The notes: a model not told the origin generated them from the letters alone. Shown: positions 1-8,929, counted from the first letter of the stretch. The stretch is 64,000 nucleotides of DNA from Streptomyces sp. NBC_00654 (GCF_026341775.1 NZ_JAPEOB010000001.1:4588001-4652000), one strand, 5' to 3'. Numbers and translations are program-made.

Positions 1-83
1 CTGATGAGCTGCTCGACCGGTTCCACCAGGACGTCGTGCCCAGCCCGAGCGGCGTGACGCACCACCTGTTCTGGCGGAAGTGA
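1..83 (+). CDS. C-terminal end of an unidentified protein (partial at window edge)
   Basis: The frame starting at base 3 is open from the window edge to a TGA at 81-83 and gives 26 residues ending PSGVTHHLFWRK. The gene begins outside the window. The L-x2-F-x7-PsG-x3-L-F-W pattern loosely recalls the end of colicin-type bacteriocin immunity proteins, but 26 residues are too few to decide. Confidence 0.4.
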   Translation, partial: DELLDRFHQDVVPSPSGVTHHLFWRK

Positions 84-152
84 GGCCGGACCACCCGGCC
101 GGCGCGGGCTCCGTCACCGGCGCCCGCGGCATGGCCGCTGCCCAGCGGCGTC

Positions 153-320
153 CTAAGGGCTGTCCCGTAATCCCTGGCGGGCGCACGACGACAGCTACGG
201 CACCTCGCGGCGTTGTCGGAACGCCCGCATACATCCGGTATGCGGGCGTCCCTCCGCCTTGCGATGGACCGCATCCGACGCCGCGCGCTGATCCACCAGG
301 GATTACGGGACAGCCCTTAG
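153..320. mobile_element. 168-bp MITE with 25-bp perfect terminal inverted repeats
   Basis: Bases 153-177 are the exact reverse complement of 296-320, and the match extends to 28 bp with one mismatch. If the element proper runs from 156 to 317 it is flanked on both sides by TA, as expected for a TA-duplicating (IS630/Tc1-like or IS427-like) element. The interior has a second palindrome around 222-250 and no coding frame. It is too short to encode a transposase, so it would have to be moved in trans. Confidence 0.7.
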
Positions 321-352
321 CCTCGTATTTCGCGGGTAGCTGCGGGTGCTGT

Positions 353-472
353 TCAGGTCTGCAGCCAGCGTGGGCGTCGCACGTCGAGTCCCAGCAGATC
401 GAGGAGGTCGACCTGGACGACCTGGCTGAGGATGATGGTGGGCGGGTCGGTGACTCCGCGGATGCGTAGCTG
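353..472 (-). pseudogene. C-terminal remnant cut by the IS6 copy
   Basis: On the minus strand a frame entering from the IS6 boundary at 472 reads LRIRGVTDPPTIILSQVVQV and ends in a stop at 353-355. The residue composition looks like protein rather than a shadow frame, but I do not recognise the family. The rest of the gene is not visible on the other side of the IS. Confidence 0.25.
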
Positions 473-1338
473 GGGCACTGTCACGTTGACTGACCGGCCT
501 GGGATGATCTTCTGGTCGGTCGTGCTGGGAGGGGGCGTCCGTGGACAGCGCACCGCCGTCGTGCAAGGGGCACCGGTACCCGGTGGAGATCATCGCGCAC
601 TGCGTGTGGCTGTACTTCCGTTTCCCGCTGTCGTTCCGCGAGGTCGAGGAGCTGATGCTCGAGCGCGGCGTGATCGTCTCCCACGAGACGGTCCGCCGCT
701 GGTGTACGAAGTTTCGGGCAGGCCTACGCCGACGGCCTGGGCCCCCGGCGTGTGCAGCCGGGCGACAAGTGGCACCTGGACGAGGTCTTTCTCAGGATCA
801 ACGGTGAGCTGAAGTACCTGTGGCGGGCCGTCGACGCCGATGGCAACGTGCTCGGCATTCTGGTCCAGAACCGGCGGGACACCGCTGCGGCCAGGCGGTT
901 CTTCCGCAAACTGCTACAGAAGACCTGCTCGGTGCCGAGGGCGGTCGTCACCGACAAGCTGCGCTCCTACAGCGCGGCCCACCGCGAGGTCATGCCCTCC
1001 GTAGAACACCGCGCCCACAAGGGTCTGAACAACCGGGCCGAGAACAGTCATCAGCCGACGAGGCAGCGCGAACGCGCGATGAAGGGCTTCCGCAGTACCG
1101 GCGGGGCCCAGCGGTTCCTGTCCGCGTTCAGCGGCATCTCACCGCACTTCCGACCACGCCGCCACCTGATGACCGCCACCGAAATACCGCACCCAGGATG
1201 ACCACCCGCTTCGCCATCCGGGACGAGATCACTGGCGCCACCGACCAGCCCATGGCAACGTAAGCCAGGCCCCACCCGACCCCTGCACACCCTGACGCGC
1301 CCGCAATCGATCAACACCACACCAACGTGACGACGCCC
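473..1338 (+). mobile_element. IS6-family insertion sequence, copy 1 (866 bp)
   Basis: The ends are imperfect inverted repeats: GGGCACTGTCACGTTG at 473-488, and the reverse complement of GGGCGTCGTCACGTTG at 1323-1338. The same end pattern bounds the second copy at 8074-8929, which lies in the opposite orientation. No matching 8-bp target duplication is visible. The element encodes a broken IS6-type transposase. Confidence 0.75.
541..1263 (+). pseudogene. IS6-family transposase, frameshifted
   Basis: The N-terminal third (541 to about 714) carries the HTH part, with HRYPVEIIAHCVWLYFRFPL and ETVRRW. The frame then shifts at a TTT near 714-716, and the DDE core continues in the frame starting near 752: HLDEVFLRINGE (first D), VVTDKLRS (second D) and NRAENSHQ (E). 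A second shift near 1190 moves the C-terminus (MTTRFAIRDEITGA) into another frame that ends at 1263. The best full reading is therefore a roughly 235-residue transposase of normal IS6 layout with two single-base lesions. It is presumably inactive unless the shifts are sequencing errors. Confidence 0.8.
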
Positions 1339-1384
1339 TGCGGGAGGCTGACCACGGCCTGGGCACGCTCGCCGTTCTCGGTGC

Positions 1385-2252
1385 CTATTCGGCCCGGCGC
1401 GGCAGCCGCAGACGTAGCTCGTAGCCGCCGTCGGCGGTGGTGCCCGATTCGAGCGTCCCGCGCAGGATATCGGCTCGCTCGCGCAGACCCATGAGTCCGT
1501 GGTGCGCGCCGGGCAGAGGGAGCGCCGGCCGGGGCGCGGAGGTATTGGTCACGGTGACGCCGAGGGCGTCCTGGTCGTGCCACAGCAGAATGGCCGCCGT
1601 GGCGCCAGGGGCATGTTTGCGGACGTTGGTGAGGGCTTCCTGGACGGTTCGGTAGAGGGTGCGCTGAACCGTGGCGGGGAGGCCAGCGGGAAGGCCGCCC
1701 TCCAGGCAGGCCTCGATGCCGCTGCCTTCGACCAGCCGGTGCAGGTCGGCCAGGGTGGGCTGCGGGGTGAGCTCGGTGACGGTGCCGCCGGAGAGCCGCG
1801 ACTTCGGCCAGACGCAGGGCGACGTCTCCGCAGGCCTGTACGAGCTGGCCCAGGAATACGGGGGCAGCGGCCGTGGCAAGCAGATAGACGAAGTCGACGA
1901 ACGTCCGGGCCGCGCCGTCCTCTGCGTATTCGGCCAGCGGCCAGGGCGTGGCGTTGGCCGCGGCGGAGGCCAGAGCGCAGACGGTCAGCAGGAGCCGGCT
2001 ACGCGCTCGCCCGGCCAGCGTGTAGAGGGTGACGAAGGGAATCAGCGTGAGTGAGAAGAACAGGGTGGCGGGCAGGCCCAGCACGAAAAGAGCCGGTGGG
2101 TAGCGCCGTCGAACGACGAGGGCGGAGCACGCGAGCGCACCGTATGCCACCTCCAGGGGGCTGCCGCCATCCAAGTTGAACCACAGATCAAGGGCTGCGA
2201 GACAGACGAGCGCGGCGTCGGTCAACGGCGCGGGTACGCGAAGCGAACGCAT
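1385..2252 (-). pseudogene. Two-component sensor histidine kinase with internal deletion
   Basis: From the start at 2252 the protein has an N-terminal block of hydrophobic segments typical of membrane NarX/DesK-type kinases (ALVCLAALDLWF, ALFVLGLPATLFF). This frame breaks near 1800. The C-terminus is in another frame to the stop at 1385-1387: TVQEALTNVRKHAP is the HATPase N-box and GLMGLRERADILRGTLES the G-box. The dimerisation segment with the phospho-accepting histidine (HisKA_3) is absent at the junction, so this looks like an internal deletion and not just a frameshift. The gene lies downstream of, and on the same strand as, the response regulator at 2345-3013, its likely partner. Confidence 0.75.
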
Positions 2253-2344
2253 CGCTCGCACTCGGGCAGGCCGTCTGCCCTTGGGCAGGAGAACCCGTGC
2301 AGCTCCTGCCGTCCGTCTCACCGGCGAGGTTCGGGCAGCGGCCC

Positions 2345-3013
2345 TTACACGGACCTCCGCCCGGCCGGCCCGGCACGCAGAAGTCCGGCCCGCTGAGCAA
2401 GCAGCGCCGCCTGGACCCGTCCAGCTACTTGCAGCTTGGTCAGGATCGCGCTGACATGGTCCTTGACCGTGCTCGCGCTGAGGTGGACGCGGGAACCGAT
2501 GTCGGCGTTCGACAGGCCTTCGGCGACCAGGAGGAGCACTTCGCGTTCGCGGTCGGTCAGCAGAATCAGGCGCGGCATGTCTTCGTCGGTGCTGCTCTCC
2601 TTGGGCATTGCACGGACGATGGCGCTGGATGCTTTGGGGGAGAGTACGACGCCGCCCGCTGCGAGCGTGCGGACCAGCTGGCCGAGCTGCTCGGGTTCGG
2701 TGTCCTTGAGGATGAAGCCGGCTGCCCCGGAGCGCAGCGCTGTCATGACGTACTCGTCGGAATCGAACGTGGTCAGCATGGCGACCACTGGCGGTTCGGT
2801 CATGGAGCGGATTTCACGCAGAACGGCGAGCCCATCGGTATCGGGCATGCGGATGTCGAGCAGGACGACATCTGGCCTCGCCCGGCGCATCGTGTCCACC
2901 GCCTGGCCACCACCGCAGGTGGCGACGACCTCGATGCCGCCTACCGCATTCAGGATGAGCTCGAACCCGGACCGGATCAGGGCCTCGTCGTCCACCACCA
3001 GTACCCGGATCAC
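2345..3013 (-). CDS. NarL/FixJ-family response regulator
   Basis: A 222-residue protein. An N-terminal receiver has the acidic pair VVDDE (residues 7-10), the phospho-acceptor Asp in LLDIRMPD (about residue 53) and the conserved Lys in ILKDT. A C-terminal LuxR-type helix-turn-helix follows (LTDREREVLLLVAEGLSN, STVKDHV). The GTG start at 3013 has AGGAAG 7-8 bases upstream, and the receiver fold begins immediately. The next gene on the strand is its probable sensor kinase, which has lost its phosphorylation domain, so this regulator is probably orphaned or phosphorylated by another kinase. Target genes cannot be read from the sequence. Confidence 0.85.
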   Translation of the reverse strand: MIRVLVVDDEALIRSGFELILNAVGGIEVVATCGGGQAVDTMRRARPDVVLLDIRMPDTDGLAVLREIRSMTEPPVVAMLTTFDSDEYVMTALRSGAAGFILKDTEPEQLGQLVRTLAAGGVVLSPKASSAIVRAMPKESSTDEDMPRLILLTDREREVLLLVAEGLSNADIGSRVHLSASTVKDHVSAILTKLQVAGRVQAALLAQRAGLLRAGPAGRRSV

Positions 3014-3195
3014 CTGTACTTCCTCTCGCTGCCGCTGCCGCTGCGAATCGGCGCGGACAAGGACAGAGACGGAACCCATCGCCGCACCTGCCGCGCGTGC
3101 GCCCGACCGCCACCCGGCGGGTCGAGGCCCACCGACCGGCGGGGTCGCCCCCAGCTTCCGGCGGATGGCCATCGGCCCGCGCAGCCAGCAGCTTA

Positions 3196-4082
3196 CTGAT
3201 CGTTTCAGAATGCGGTTCGGAGTCGTCTCAAGCAGATGATGCTGCAGGCGAGTTGGAGCAGGCCGAGATGGAGGTCGGCGCGTATCTCGTAGCGGATCCG
3301 AAGGCGTTTGAACTGGTGCAGCCAGGCGAAGGTCCGCTCGACGACCCAGCGGGTCCTGCCCAGGCCGGAGCCGTGCGGTGTGCCGCGGCGGGCGATCTTC
3401 GGTGTGATCCCACGAGCCCGGACGAGGCGGCGGTACTTGTCGTAGTCGTAGCCACGGTCGGCGAACAGTCGCCGGGGCCGGTGGCGGGGCCGGCCGCGCA
3501 GGCCGCGGATGTGCGGTATGGCGTCCAGAAGTGGCATGAGCTGGGTGACGTCGTGGCGGTTGCCGCTGGTCAGAGCAACGGCGAGCGGGGTTCCGTGCCG
3601 GTCGACGATGATGTGGTGTTTGCTGCCGGGGCGTGCGCGGTCGACCGGCGAAGGTCCGGTGTGAGCCCCCCCTTGAGGGCCCTGACGTGCGAGCCGTCGA
3701 TCGCAGCGTCGTCCATCTCCAGCAGGCCCTCTTTGCGTAGTTCTGCCAGCAGGACTTCGTGGAGGCGGGGCCAGACTCCGGCTTCGGTCCAGTCCCGCAG
3801 ACGCCGCCAGGCCGTCACCCCACTGCAGCCCACCTGCTCCGCCGGGACGTCCCGCCAGCTCACACTTTTGCGCAGCACGTAAACGATGCCCCGCAGAGCA
3901 GCACGGTCATCGGCCGGCAGCCGCCCGGGATACCGGTGCCGCCGAGGCGGACGAGGAGGCAGCAGCGGGGCTATGCGTTCCCACAGGTCATCGGGCACGA
4001 GATCAGCAGACACCCGGCAGATCCTGCCGACACAACACCCAACTGCCAAGCCAACACACCGATCTCATTCTGAAATGATCAG
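3196..4082 (-). mobile_element. IS5-family insertion sequence, copy 1 (887 bp)
   Basis: The ends are CTGATCGTTTCAGAATG at 3196 and, on the reverse strand, CTGATCATTTCAGAATG ending at 4082. The copy at 5070-5954 is nearly identical, inverted and 2 bp shorter, which exactly matches two extra C residues in this copy's C run near 3666-3672. The outer flank is TTA (3193-3195), matching the TTA after copy 2 (5955-5957). Confidence 0.85.
3205..4013 (-). pseudogene. IS5-family transposase, frameshifted copy
   Basis: Aside from the frameshift and its consequences, the reading matches the intact copy at 5139-5945: VPDDLWERIAPLLPPRP at the N-terminus, AIDGSHVRALKG around the first Asp, FADRGYDYDKYRR and RWVVERTFAWLHQFKRLR. 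The lesion is a run of seven C on the plus strand at about 3666-3672, where the intact copy has five. It shifts the frame just after the first catalytic segment. Either it is a real mutation or a homopolymer sequencing error. Confidence 0.85.
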
Positions 4083-5069
4083 TAAGACCGACCGGCAAAT
4101 GGATCACTTGAGGCGTCGGGTGGTGGGGCGGCCGTCCCAGCGGTAGCGGCTCGTCGAGCGTCGGATGAGCATGCGGAGCGTGACGAGAGTGGCGGCGAGG
4201 TAGAGGTAGAAGTCCACGACCTCGCCGCTCCTCTCGGTGCGGCGCCGGAGCTTGCCGTAGTCGTTCGTCCACGAGTGGGTGCGCTCGACCACCCAGCGCT
4301 TGCCGGCTTGGATCGGGGCGGGCACTCCCTTGCGGGCGATCTCGGCCGTGAAACCCAACTCGGCTATCAGTAAACGGGACTTGGCGCTGTCGTAGCCGCG
4401 GTCGAGGTTGACGTTGACGGTCTCCGGCATCGCGCCGACCTGCGCCTGCGCCGCGTCCAGGGTGGGGCCGAGCAAGGGTGAATCGTGCCGGTTGGCCCCG
4501 TCGGAGACGATCCCGAGCGGGACACCACAGGCATCGGAGGCGACGGAGCGTTTCAGCCCCTGCTTGCCCCGGTCCACCGGTGACCGCCCGGCCTTGTCAC
4601 CGCCGGACGGGGCCTTGGTGATGCAGCCGTCCACCGAGATCTCGCTCAGCCCGAGGCCGATCATGCGGTCGTAGGCCTCGAGTGCGAGGGCATGGACCTT
4701 CTCGGATATCCCCAGTTCAGCCCACTGTTTGACGCGGCGTCGGATCGTTCGGTCGGAGCATCCGGCGCCAGCGATCCGCTCGTAGCCGGAGCCGTGGACC
4801 AGCGCGAGCACGATGTACTTGAAGACGGTCCGGTCTGGAACCCGTCGCCGGTGACAACCCAGCGGATGGCTCTCGGCGTATTCGTTCCGCACGGGCAGCA
4901 GAGCGGCGAATTGGTCCCACAGGGGTTCCAAAAGGCATGATGGGACCGCAGGCACGAGCCCTCCGGGTGATCGCTGAGCGTCAAGAACTCCATGATCACT
5001 CAGGCTCGTGCCTGCCTTGCGTTCGGGCCCGGCTGGGCAGCCCCGCCCACCATTTGCCGGTCGGTCTTA
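4083..5069 (-). mobile_element. Segment bounded by a 20-bp inverted repeat, carrying a second IS5-type transposase
   Basis: Bases 4083-4102 are the exact reverse complement of 5050-5069, directly abutting the inner ends of the two flanking IS copies. The segment contains one transposase gene on the minus strand. A shorter inverted repeat (GCAGGCACGAGCC, about 4951-4963, against its complement near 5006-5018) lies upstream of that gene. The 20-bp repeats may be terminal repeats of a third IS or the result of an IS-mediated inversion of a flank. Confidence 0.6.
4104..4955 (-). CDS. IS5-family transposase (inner element)
   Basis: A 283-residue protein with the layout of Streptomyces IS5-group transposases. 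The N-terminal DUF4096-like region contains HRRRVPDRTVFKYIVLALVH and a helix-turn-helix (SDRTIRRRVKQWAELG). The DDE core shows SVDGCITKAP, GIVSDGANRHDSPLL and LDRGYDSAKSRLL, and WVVERTHSWTNDYGKLRRR contains the catalytic Glu. The frame is uninterrupted, so the transposase may be active. The start is a GTG at 4955; a later in-frame start is possible. It sits between two inverted copies of a different IS5-type element. Confidence 0.85.
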   Translation of the reverse strand: MPAVPSCLLEPLWDQFAALLPVRNEYAESHPLGCHRRRVPDRTVFKYIVLALVHGSGYERIAGAGCSDRTIRRRVKQWAELGISEKVHALALEAYDRMIGLGLSEISVDGCITKAPSGGDKAGRSPVDRGKQGLKRSVASDACGVPLGIVSDGANRHDSPLLGPTLDAAQAQVGAMPETVNVNLDRGYDSAKSRLLIAELGFTAEIARKGVPAPIQAGKRWVVERTHSWTNDYGKLRRRTERSGEVVDFYLYLAATLVTLRMLIRRSTSRYRWDGRPTTRRLK

Positions 5070-5954
5070 CTGATCATTTCAGAATGAGATCGGTGTGTTG
5101 GCTTGGCAGTTGGGTGTTGTGTCGGCAGGATCTGCCGGGTGTCTGCTGATCTCGTGCCCGATGACCTGTGGGAACGCATAGCCCCGCTGCTGCCTCCTCG
5201 TCCGCCTCGGCGGCACCGGTATCCCGGGCGGCTGCCGGCCGATGACCGTGCTGCTCTGCGGGGCATCGTTTACGTGCTGCGCAAAAGTGTGAGCTGGCGG
5301 GACGTCCCGGCGGAGCAGGTGGGCTGCAGTGGGGTGACGGCCTGGCGGCGTCTGCGGGACTGGACCGAAGCCGGAGTCTGGCCCCGCCTCCACGAAGTCC
5401 TGCTGGCAGAACTACGCAAAGAGGGCCTGCTGGAGATGGACGACGCTGCGATCGACGGCTCGCACGTCAGGGCCCTCAAGGGGGCTCACACCGGACCTTC
5501 GCCGGTCGACCGCGCACGCCCCGGCAGCAAACACCACATCATCGTCGACCGGCACGGAACCCCGCTCGCCGTTGCTCTGACCAGCGGCAACCGCCACGAC
5601 GTCACCCAGCTCATGCCACTTCTGGACGCCATACCGCACATCCGCGGCCTGCGCGGCCGGCCCCGCCACCGGCCCCGGCGACTGTTCGCCGACCGTGGCT
5701 ACGACTACGACAAGTACCGCCGCCTCGTCCGGGCTCGTGGGATCACACCGAAGATCGCCCGCCGCGGCACACCGCACGGCTCCGGCCTGGGCAGGACCCG
5801 CTGGGTCGTCGAGCGGACCTTCGCCTGGCTGCACCAGTTCAAACGCCTTCGGATCCGCTACGAGATACGCGCCGACCTCCATCTCGGCCTGCTCCAACTC
5901 GCCTGCAGCATCATCTGCTTGAGACGACTCCGAACCGCATTCTGAAACGATCAG
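5070..5954 (+). mobile_element. IS5-family insertion sequence, copy 2 (885 bp, intact)
   Basis: It starts CTGATCATTTCAGAATG at 5070 and ends with the reverse complement of CTGATCGTTTCAGAATG at 5954. It is inverted relative to copy 1, and its transposase is uninterrupted. The right flank TTA at 5955-5957 equals the TTA left of copy 1. The S41-peptidase gene starts only nine bases beyond its end. Confidence 0.85.
5139..5945 (+). CDS. IS5-family transposase
   Basis: A 268-residue protein from the GTG at 5139 (VSADLVPDDLWERIAPLL), where IS5-family proteins of this type usually begin; an in-frame TTG at 5103 would add 12 residues. Features are an N-terminal DUF4096-type domain, MDDAAIDGSHVRALKGAHTG with the first Asp, LTSGNRHDVTQL, FADRGYDYDKYRRLVRARG and the final WVVERTFAWLHQFKRLRIRYE with the catalytic Glu. 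The reading frame is intact, so this copy could also mobilise the frameshifted copy 1 in trans. Confidence 0.9.
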   Translation: MSADLVPDDLWERIAPLLPPRPPRRHRYPGRLPADDRAALRGIVYVLRKSVSWRDVPAEQVGCSGVTAWRRLRDWTEAGVWPRLHEVLLAELRKEGLLEMDDAAIDGSHVRALKGAHTGPSPVDRARPGSKHHIIVDRHGTPLAVALTSGNRHDVTQLMPLLDAIPHIRGLRGRPRHRPRRLFADRGYDYDKYRRLVRARGITPKIARRGTPHGSGLGRTRWVVERTFAWLHQFKRLRIRYEIRADLHLGLLQLACSIICLRRLRTAF

Positions 5955-5962
5955 TTAGACGG

Positions 5963-7492
5963 ATGAACAGGAACGCACATACGGCCGGTACCCTCAGGGG
6001 CGCCAAATGGTTCGCGGGCAGCGCCCGCAGAGGACTCATCGTGAGTGCTGCCGCACTGGCCGTCATGCTTACGGCCTGTGTCATGGACGGCGGCGGTGGC
6101 TCCGCCCACCCACGGTCGAGCGACATCGACGGCACGTGGCGGAGTGCCGGATACGGAACCGTCTACGTGATCAAGCAGAACGAGCACAGCGGTGCGCGGG
6201 AGCTTTCCGGCTACGAGAATTCCGGGACGAGCTGTGTCAAGGGCGATGCCATGACGGCACTCGGCGGCGAGCGTGACAGCGGAGGCGCGGTGTCCTTCGG
6301 CGAGGACGGTGACCGCGAACTGACCGTCCGCAGGCAGGGTGGCCACCTGCTCGTTCAGGAATCCGGCTCGGTCGGTCACATCCGGATGAACCGCCTGAAG
6401 GTGCTCCCGCACTGCCCGTCCGAGACACCGAACGACGGCCCCGCCCGTCGTCTGAAGACCTTGGACGTGTTCTGGCAGAACCTGTCGGAGCACTACCCTC
6501 CTTACGCGCACCGACGCCTCGATCTGCGTGACCGGGAGCGTGACCACGCGACCCTGAAAGGCGGCAACACCGATCGCACGCTGGAAGCTCTGCTGCGACG
6601 TACCGTCCGCAAGCTGGGTGACATGCACACAGGCATCACCTGGAAGGGCGAGAGCAGCTACGGACTGCGGCCAGGCACCCGCGATTCGGCCGATCTGACC
6701 GACGCCGATATCGAAGCCGCACGGTCCGCCATCAAAGTCCGGCTGGGAGCCGAACTGCGGCCGGTCATCGAGGGAAAGGTGGAGTACGCGACCGGCTTGC
6801 CGGGCGGAACAGGCTACCTGCGGATCACTCAACTCAAGGAGCTCGACGGCGAGGAAAGCAGCTACGACGACGACCTCGCGCGGTTCAAACGTGCCCTGGA
6901 CACGGTATTCATCCAGGGCGCGAGGGATCACTGGCGCGGCCTGATCCTCGATCTGAGGCTCAACGACGGCGGACACGACGCACTCGGGCAGGAACTTGCA
7001 TCCCGTCTGACCAGGCATCCACATGTGGCGTTCAAGAAGCGCGCCCGCGATCTCAGCGCCCTCAGCGGATTCACCCCGTACGAGACGGTGAACGTCAGAC
7101 CCAGCAGATACCCGGGCTTCCACGGGCGGCTCGCGCTGCTGGTCAGCGACCTGACCGTCAGCGCCGGCGAGACGACAGCGATGACCCTGCTGAACCGCAG
7201 CCCGGCACCCACACTGATCGGCCGCGACACACAGGGCATCTTCTCCGACCAGCTGTCACGAACCCTGCCCGGAGGCACGTCACTTGACCTCAGTAACGAG
7301 GACTACCGCAACTCCGCCGGGCAGAGTTTCGAAGGCCGTGGTCTTCCCGTCGACGCCCGGTTCCGTACGCCTGTCTTCACGTCCGCCGAGCTCGAAGACG
7401 GCTGTGACTCCGCCCTTGCCATGGCCCTCGACCACCTCGGGCACAGGAAGGCTGGCACAACACCTCGGTGCCCCACGAAGAACGGCGGATAG
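5963..7492 (+). CDS. S41-family peptidase, predicted lipoprotein
   Basis: A 509-residue protein. The N-terminus has basic residues, a hydrophobic stretch and a lipobox LTAC with Cys about residue 39, so it should be a lipid-anchored surface protein. The C-terminal half resembles the tail-specific/C-terminal processing peptidase fold: GYLRITQ, GLILDLRLNDGG and VSDLTVSAGETTAM, where the Ser before AGE is the usual nucleophile. A classical PDZ domain is not evident. The ATG at 5963 is nine bases from the IS end, and only a weak GACGG precedes it. If the TTA duplication is removed, the original upstream region was the intergenic space leading to the response regulator, so the IS block has probably separated this gene from its promoter. 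Confidence 0.8.
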   Translation: MNRNAHTAGTLRGAKWFAGSARRGLIVSAAALAVMLTACVMDGGGGSAHPRSSDIDGTWRSAGYGTVYVIKQNEHSGARELSGYENSGTSCVKGDAMTALGGERDSGGAVSFGEDGDRELTVRRQGGHLLVQESGSVGHIRMNRLKVLPHCPSETPNDGPARRLKTLDVFWQNLSEHYPPYAHRRLDLRDRERDHATLKGGNTDRTLEALLRRTVRKLGDMHTGITWKGESSYGLRPGTRDSADLTDADIEAARSAIKVRLGAELRPVIEGKVEYATGLPGGTGYLRITQLKELDGEESSYDDDLARFKRALDTVFIQGARDHWRGLILDLRLNDGGHDALGQELASRLTRHPHVAFKKRARDLSALSGFTPYETVNVRPSRYPGFHGRLALLVSDLTVSAGETTAMTLLNRSPAPTLIGRDTQGIFSDQLSRTLPGGTSLDLSNEDYRNSAGQSFEGRGLPVDARFRTPVFTSAELEDGCDSALAMALDHLGHRKAGTTPRCPTKNGG

Positions 7493-7656
7493 GTCTGGTT
7501 GTTGATGCGATCCGTCAAGGACACCGTCGGCCTGAAGGTACGGCTACTCTGCCAAAGCCCGCGCAGCTGACACCCCCGCTGCCCCGCTACTCTCCGCCGC
7601 CCTATTCAGTTGTGAATGGTGGGGGTTGCTGTCAGTGGGGGATCCGTCAAACGAGC

Positions 7657-8073
7657 GGCTCTGTTCCGTAGTCGGTGGTGACGGCAGGTAACCGGCGTCG
7701 TCGACGTTGTATGCGAGATGCCAACTCCCCTGTGGCAACGGTGTTTTCAGGGCTATCGGCACTGGTCATCGATGATGTGGCGGATGACGAGGTGATCCGG
7801 GTTCTGGCCCGGACCAGGGATGTTCCCTTTCCCTGCCCGATGTGCGGGATGCCGACGGGGAAGGTGCACGGATACCATGTCCGGACGGTTGCGGATGTGC
7901 CGGTCGATGGCCGCCGGGTCATGGTCAACGTCGGGGTACGACGTCTGGTCTGCCCGGTCCTGGGCTGCCGACGGCAGACCTTCCGCGAGCAGGTCCCTGG
8001 GCTGGTGGCTGGTCGAGCGCCTTCAACGCCGCACCACACGTCTGAGCAGCCAGGTCTTGGGGGTGGTCAAGGA
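7657..8073 (+). mobile_element. Left-end remnant of an ISL3-family element
   Basis: The segment begins with GGCTCTGTTCCGTAGTC, an ISL3-like end, contains the N-terminal part of an ISL3 transposase, and is cut at 8073 by the second IS6 copy. The right part of the element is not present in the window. Confidence 0.6.
7711..8073 (+). pseudogene. ISL3-family transposase, N-terminal fragment
   Basis: From the ATG at 7711 the protein reads SGLSALVIDDVADDEVIRVL followed by a zinc-ribbon (CPMCGMPTG about residues 46-54, then LVCPVLGCRRQTFREQVPG), the standard N-terminus of ISL3 transposases. A frameshift near 8005 moves the continuation (VERLQRRTTRLSSQVLGVVK) to the next frame. The IS6 insertion then truncates it, and the DDE domain is missing. 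Confidence 0.8.
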
Positions 8074-8929
8074 GGGCGTTGTCACGTTGTCGGGGGTATA
8101 GGCGTCTGGCGGTGCGTCAGGGCGTGGTCGAGGCGGTTGTTGGCTGTCGGTCAGGCCGTGGCGGGCAGGCCGGCGTCGTCGGTGATCTGGTCCCAGATCG
8201 TGAGGCGGACGGTCATCTTGAGGCGGTGGTCGGGTGCGGTGGTAGCGGCCGGGTCGGAAGTGGGGCGGGATGCCGCTGAACGCGGCCAGGAATCCTTGGG
8301 CGCCACCGACGCTGCGGAAGCCCTTCATCGCGCGCTCGCGCTGCCTGGTGGGCTGCGAGTTCTCCGCCCGGTTGTTCAGTCCTTTGTGGGAGCGGTGCTC
8401 GACCGAGGGCATCACCTCGCGGTGGGCGGCGCTGCAGGAACGGGTGCTTGTCGGTGACGACCAGCCGCGGCACCGTGCCGGTCTCTTTGAGGAGTCTGCG
8501 GAAGAAACGCCTGGCCGCGGTCTTGTCGCGGCGGTTCTGGATCAGGATGTCGAGCACGTTGCCGCCGACGTCGACGGCCTGCCACAGGTACTTCACCTCG
8601 CCGTTGGCCTTGATGAGGACCTCGTCCAGGTGCCACTTGTCCCCGGGCCGAGGACGGCGGCGCCGCGGGCTGGTCGCGTAGGCCTGGCCGAACTTCGGGC
8701 ACCACCGGCGCACCGTCTCGTAGGACACCATGACGCCGCGCTCGAGCATCAGTTCCTCGGCCTCGCGGAAGCTGAGCGGGAACCGGAAGTACAGCCACAC
8801 GCAGTGGGAGGTCACCTCGGCCGGGTACCGGTGCCCCTTGTGCGACGGCGGCGTACTGCCCACGGACAACCCCCTCCACCATGATGAACCCGAAGATCAT
8901 CCCACCCGTCAGCCAACGTGACAGTGCCC
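8074..8929 (-). mobile_element. IS6-family insertion sequence, copy 2 (856 bp)
   Basis: The ends are GGGCGTTGTCACGTTG at 8074 and, on the reverse strand, GGGCACTGTCACGTTG ending at 8929; they match 14 of 16 bases and correspond to the ends of copy 1. It lies between an ISL3 remnant (left) and a Tn3-transposase remnant (right) with no visible target duplication, consistent with recombination after insertion. Confidence 0.8.
8151..8869 (-). pseudogene. IS6-family transposase, frameshifted copy
   Basis: It begins HKGHRYPAEVTSHCVWLYFR with ETVRRWCPKFGQAY, then GDKWHLDEVLIKANGE (first D) and LVVTDK (second D). An extra base just after this changes the frame (copy 1 reads KLRSYSAAHREV here), and the frame resumes at MPSVEHRSHKGLNNRAE (E). 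A further shift before the C-terminus puts MTVRLTIWDQITDD in a third frame, ending at 8151. The lesions differ from those in copy 1. Confidence 0.8.

Noticed and set aside
3660..3675. Programmed frameshift signal in the IS5 transposase copy 1
   Set aside because: The intact copy encodes the same protein without any shift, so the C7 run is better explained by mutation or sequencing error.
473..8929. IS6-bounded composite transposon (two inverted IS6 copies)
   Set aside because: Both transposases are broken, the flanks share no target duplication, and the right copy lies between fragments of two other elements; independent insertions explain it as well.
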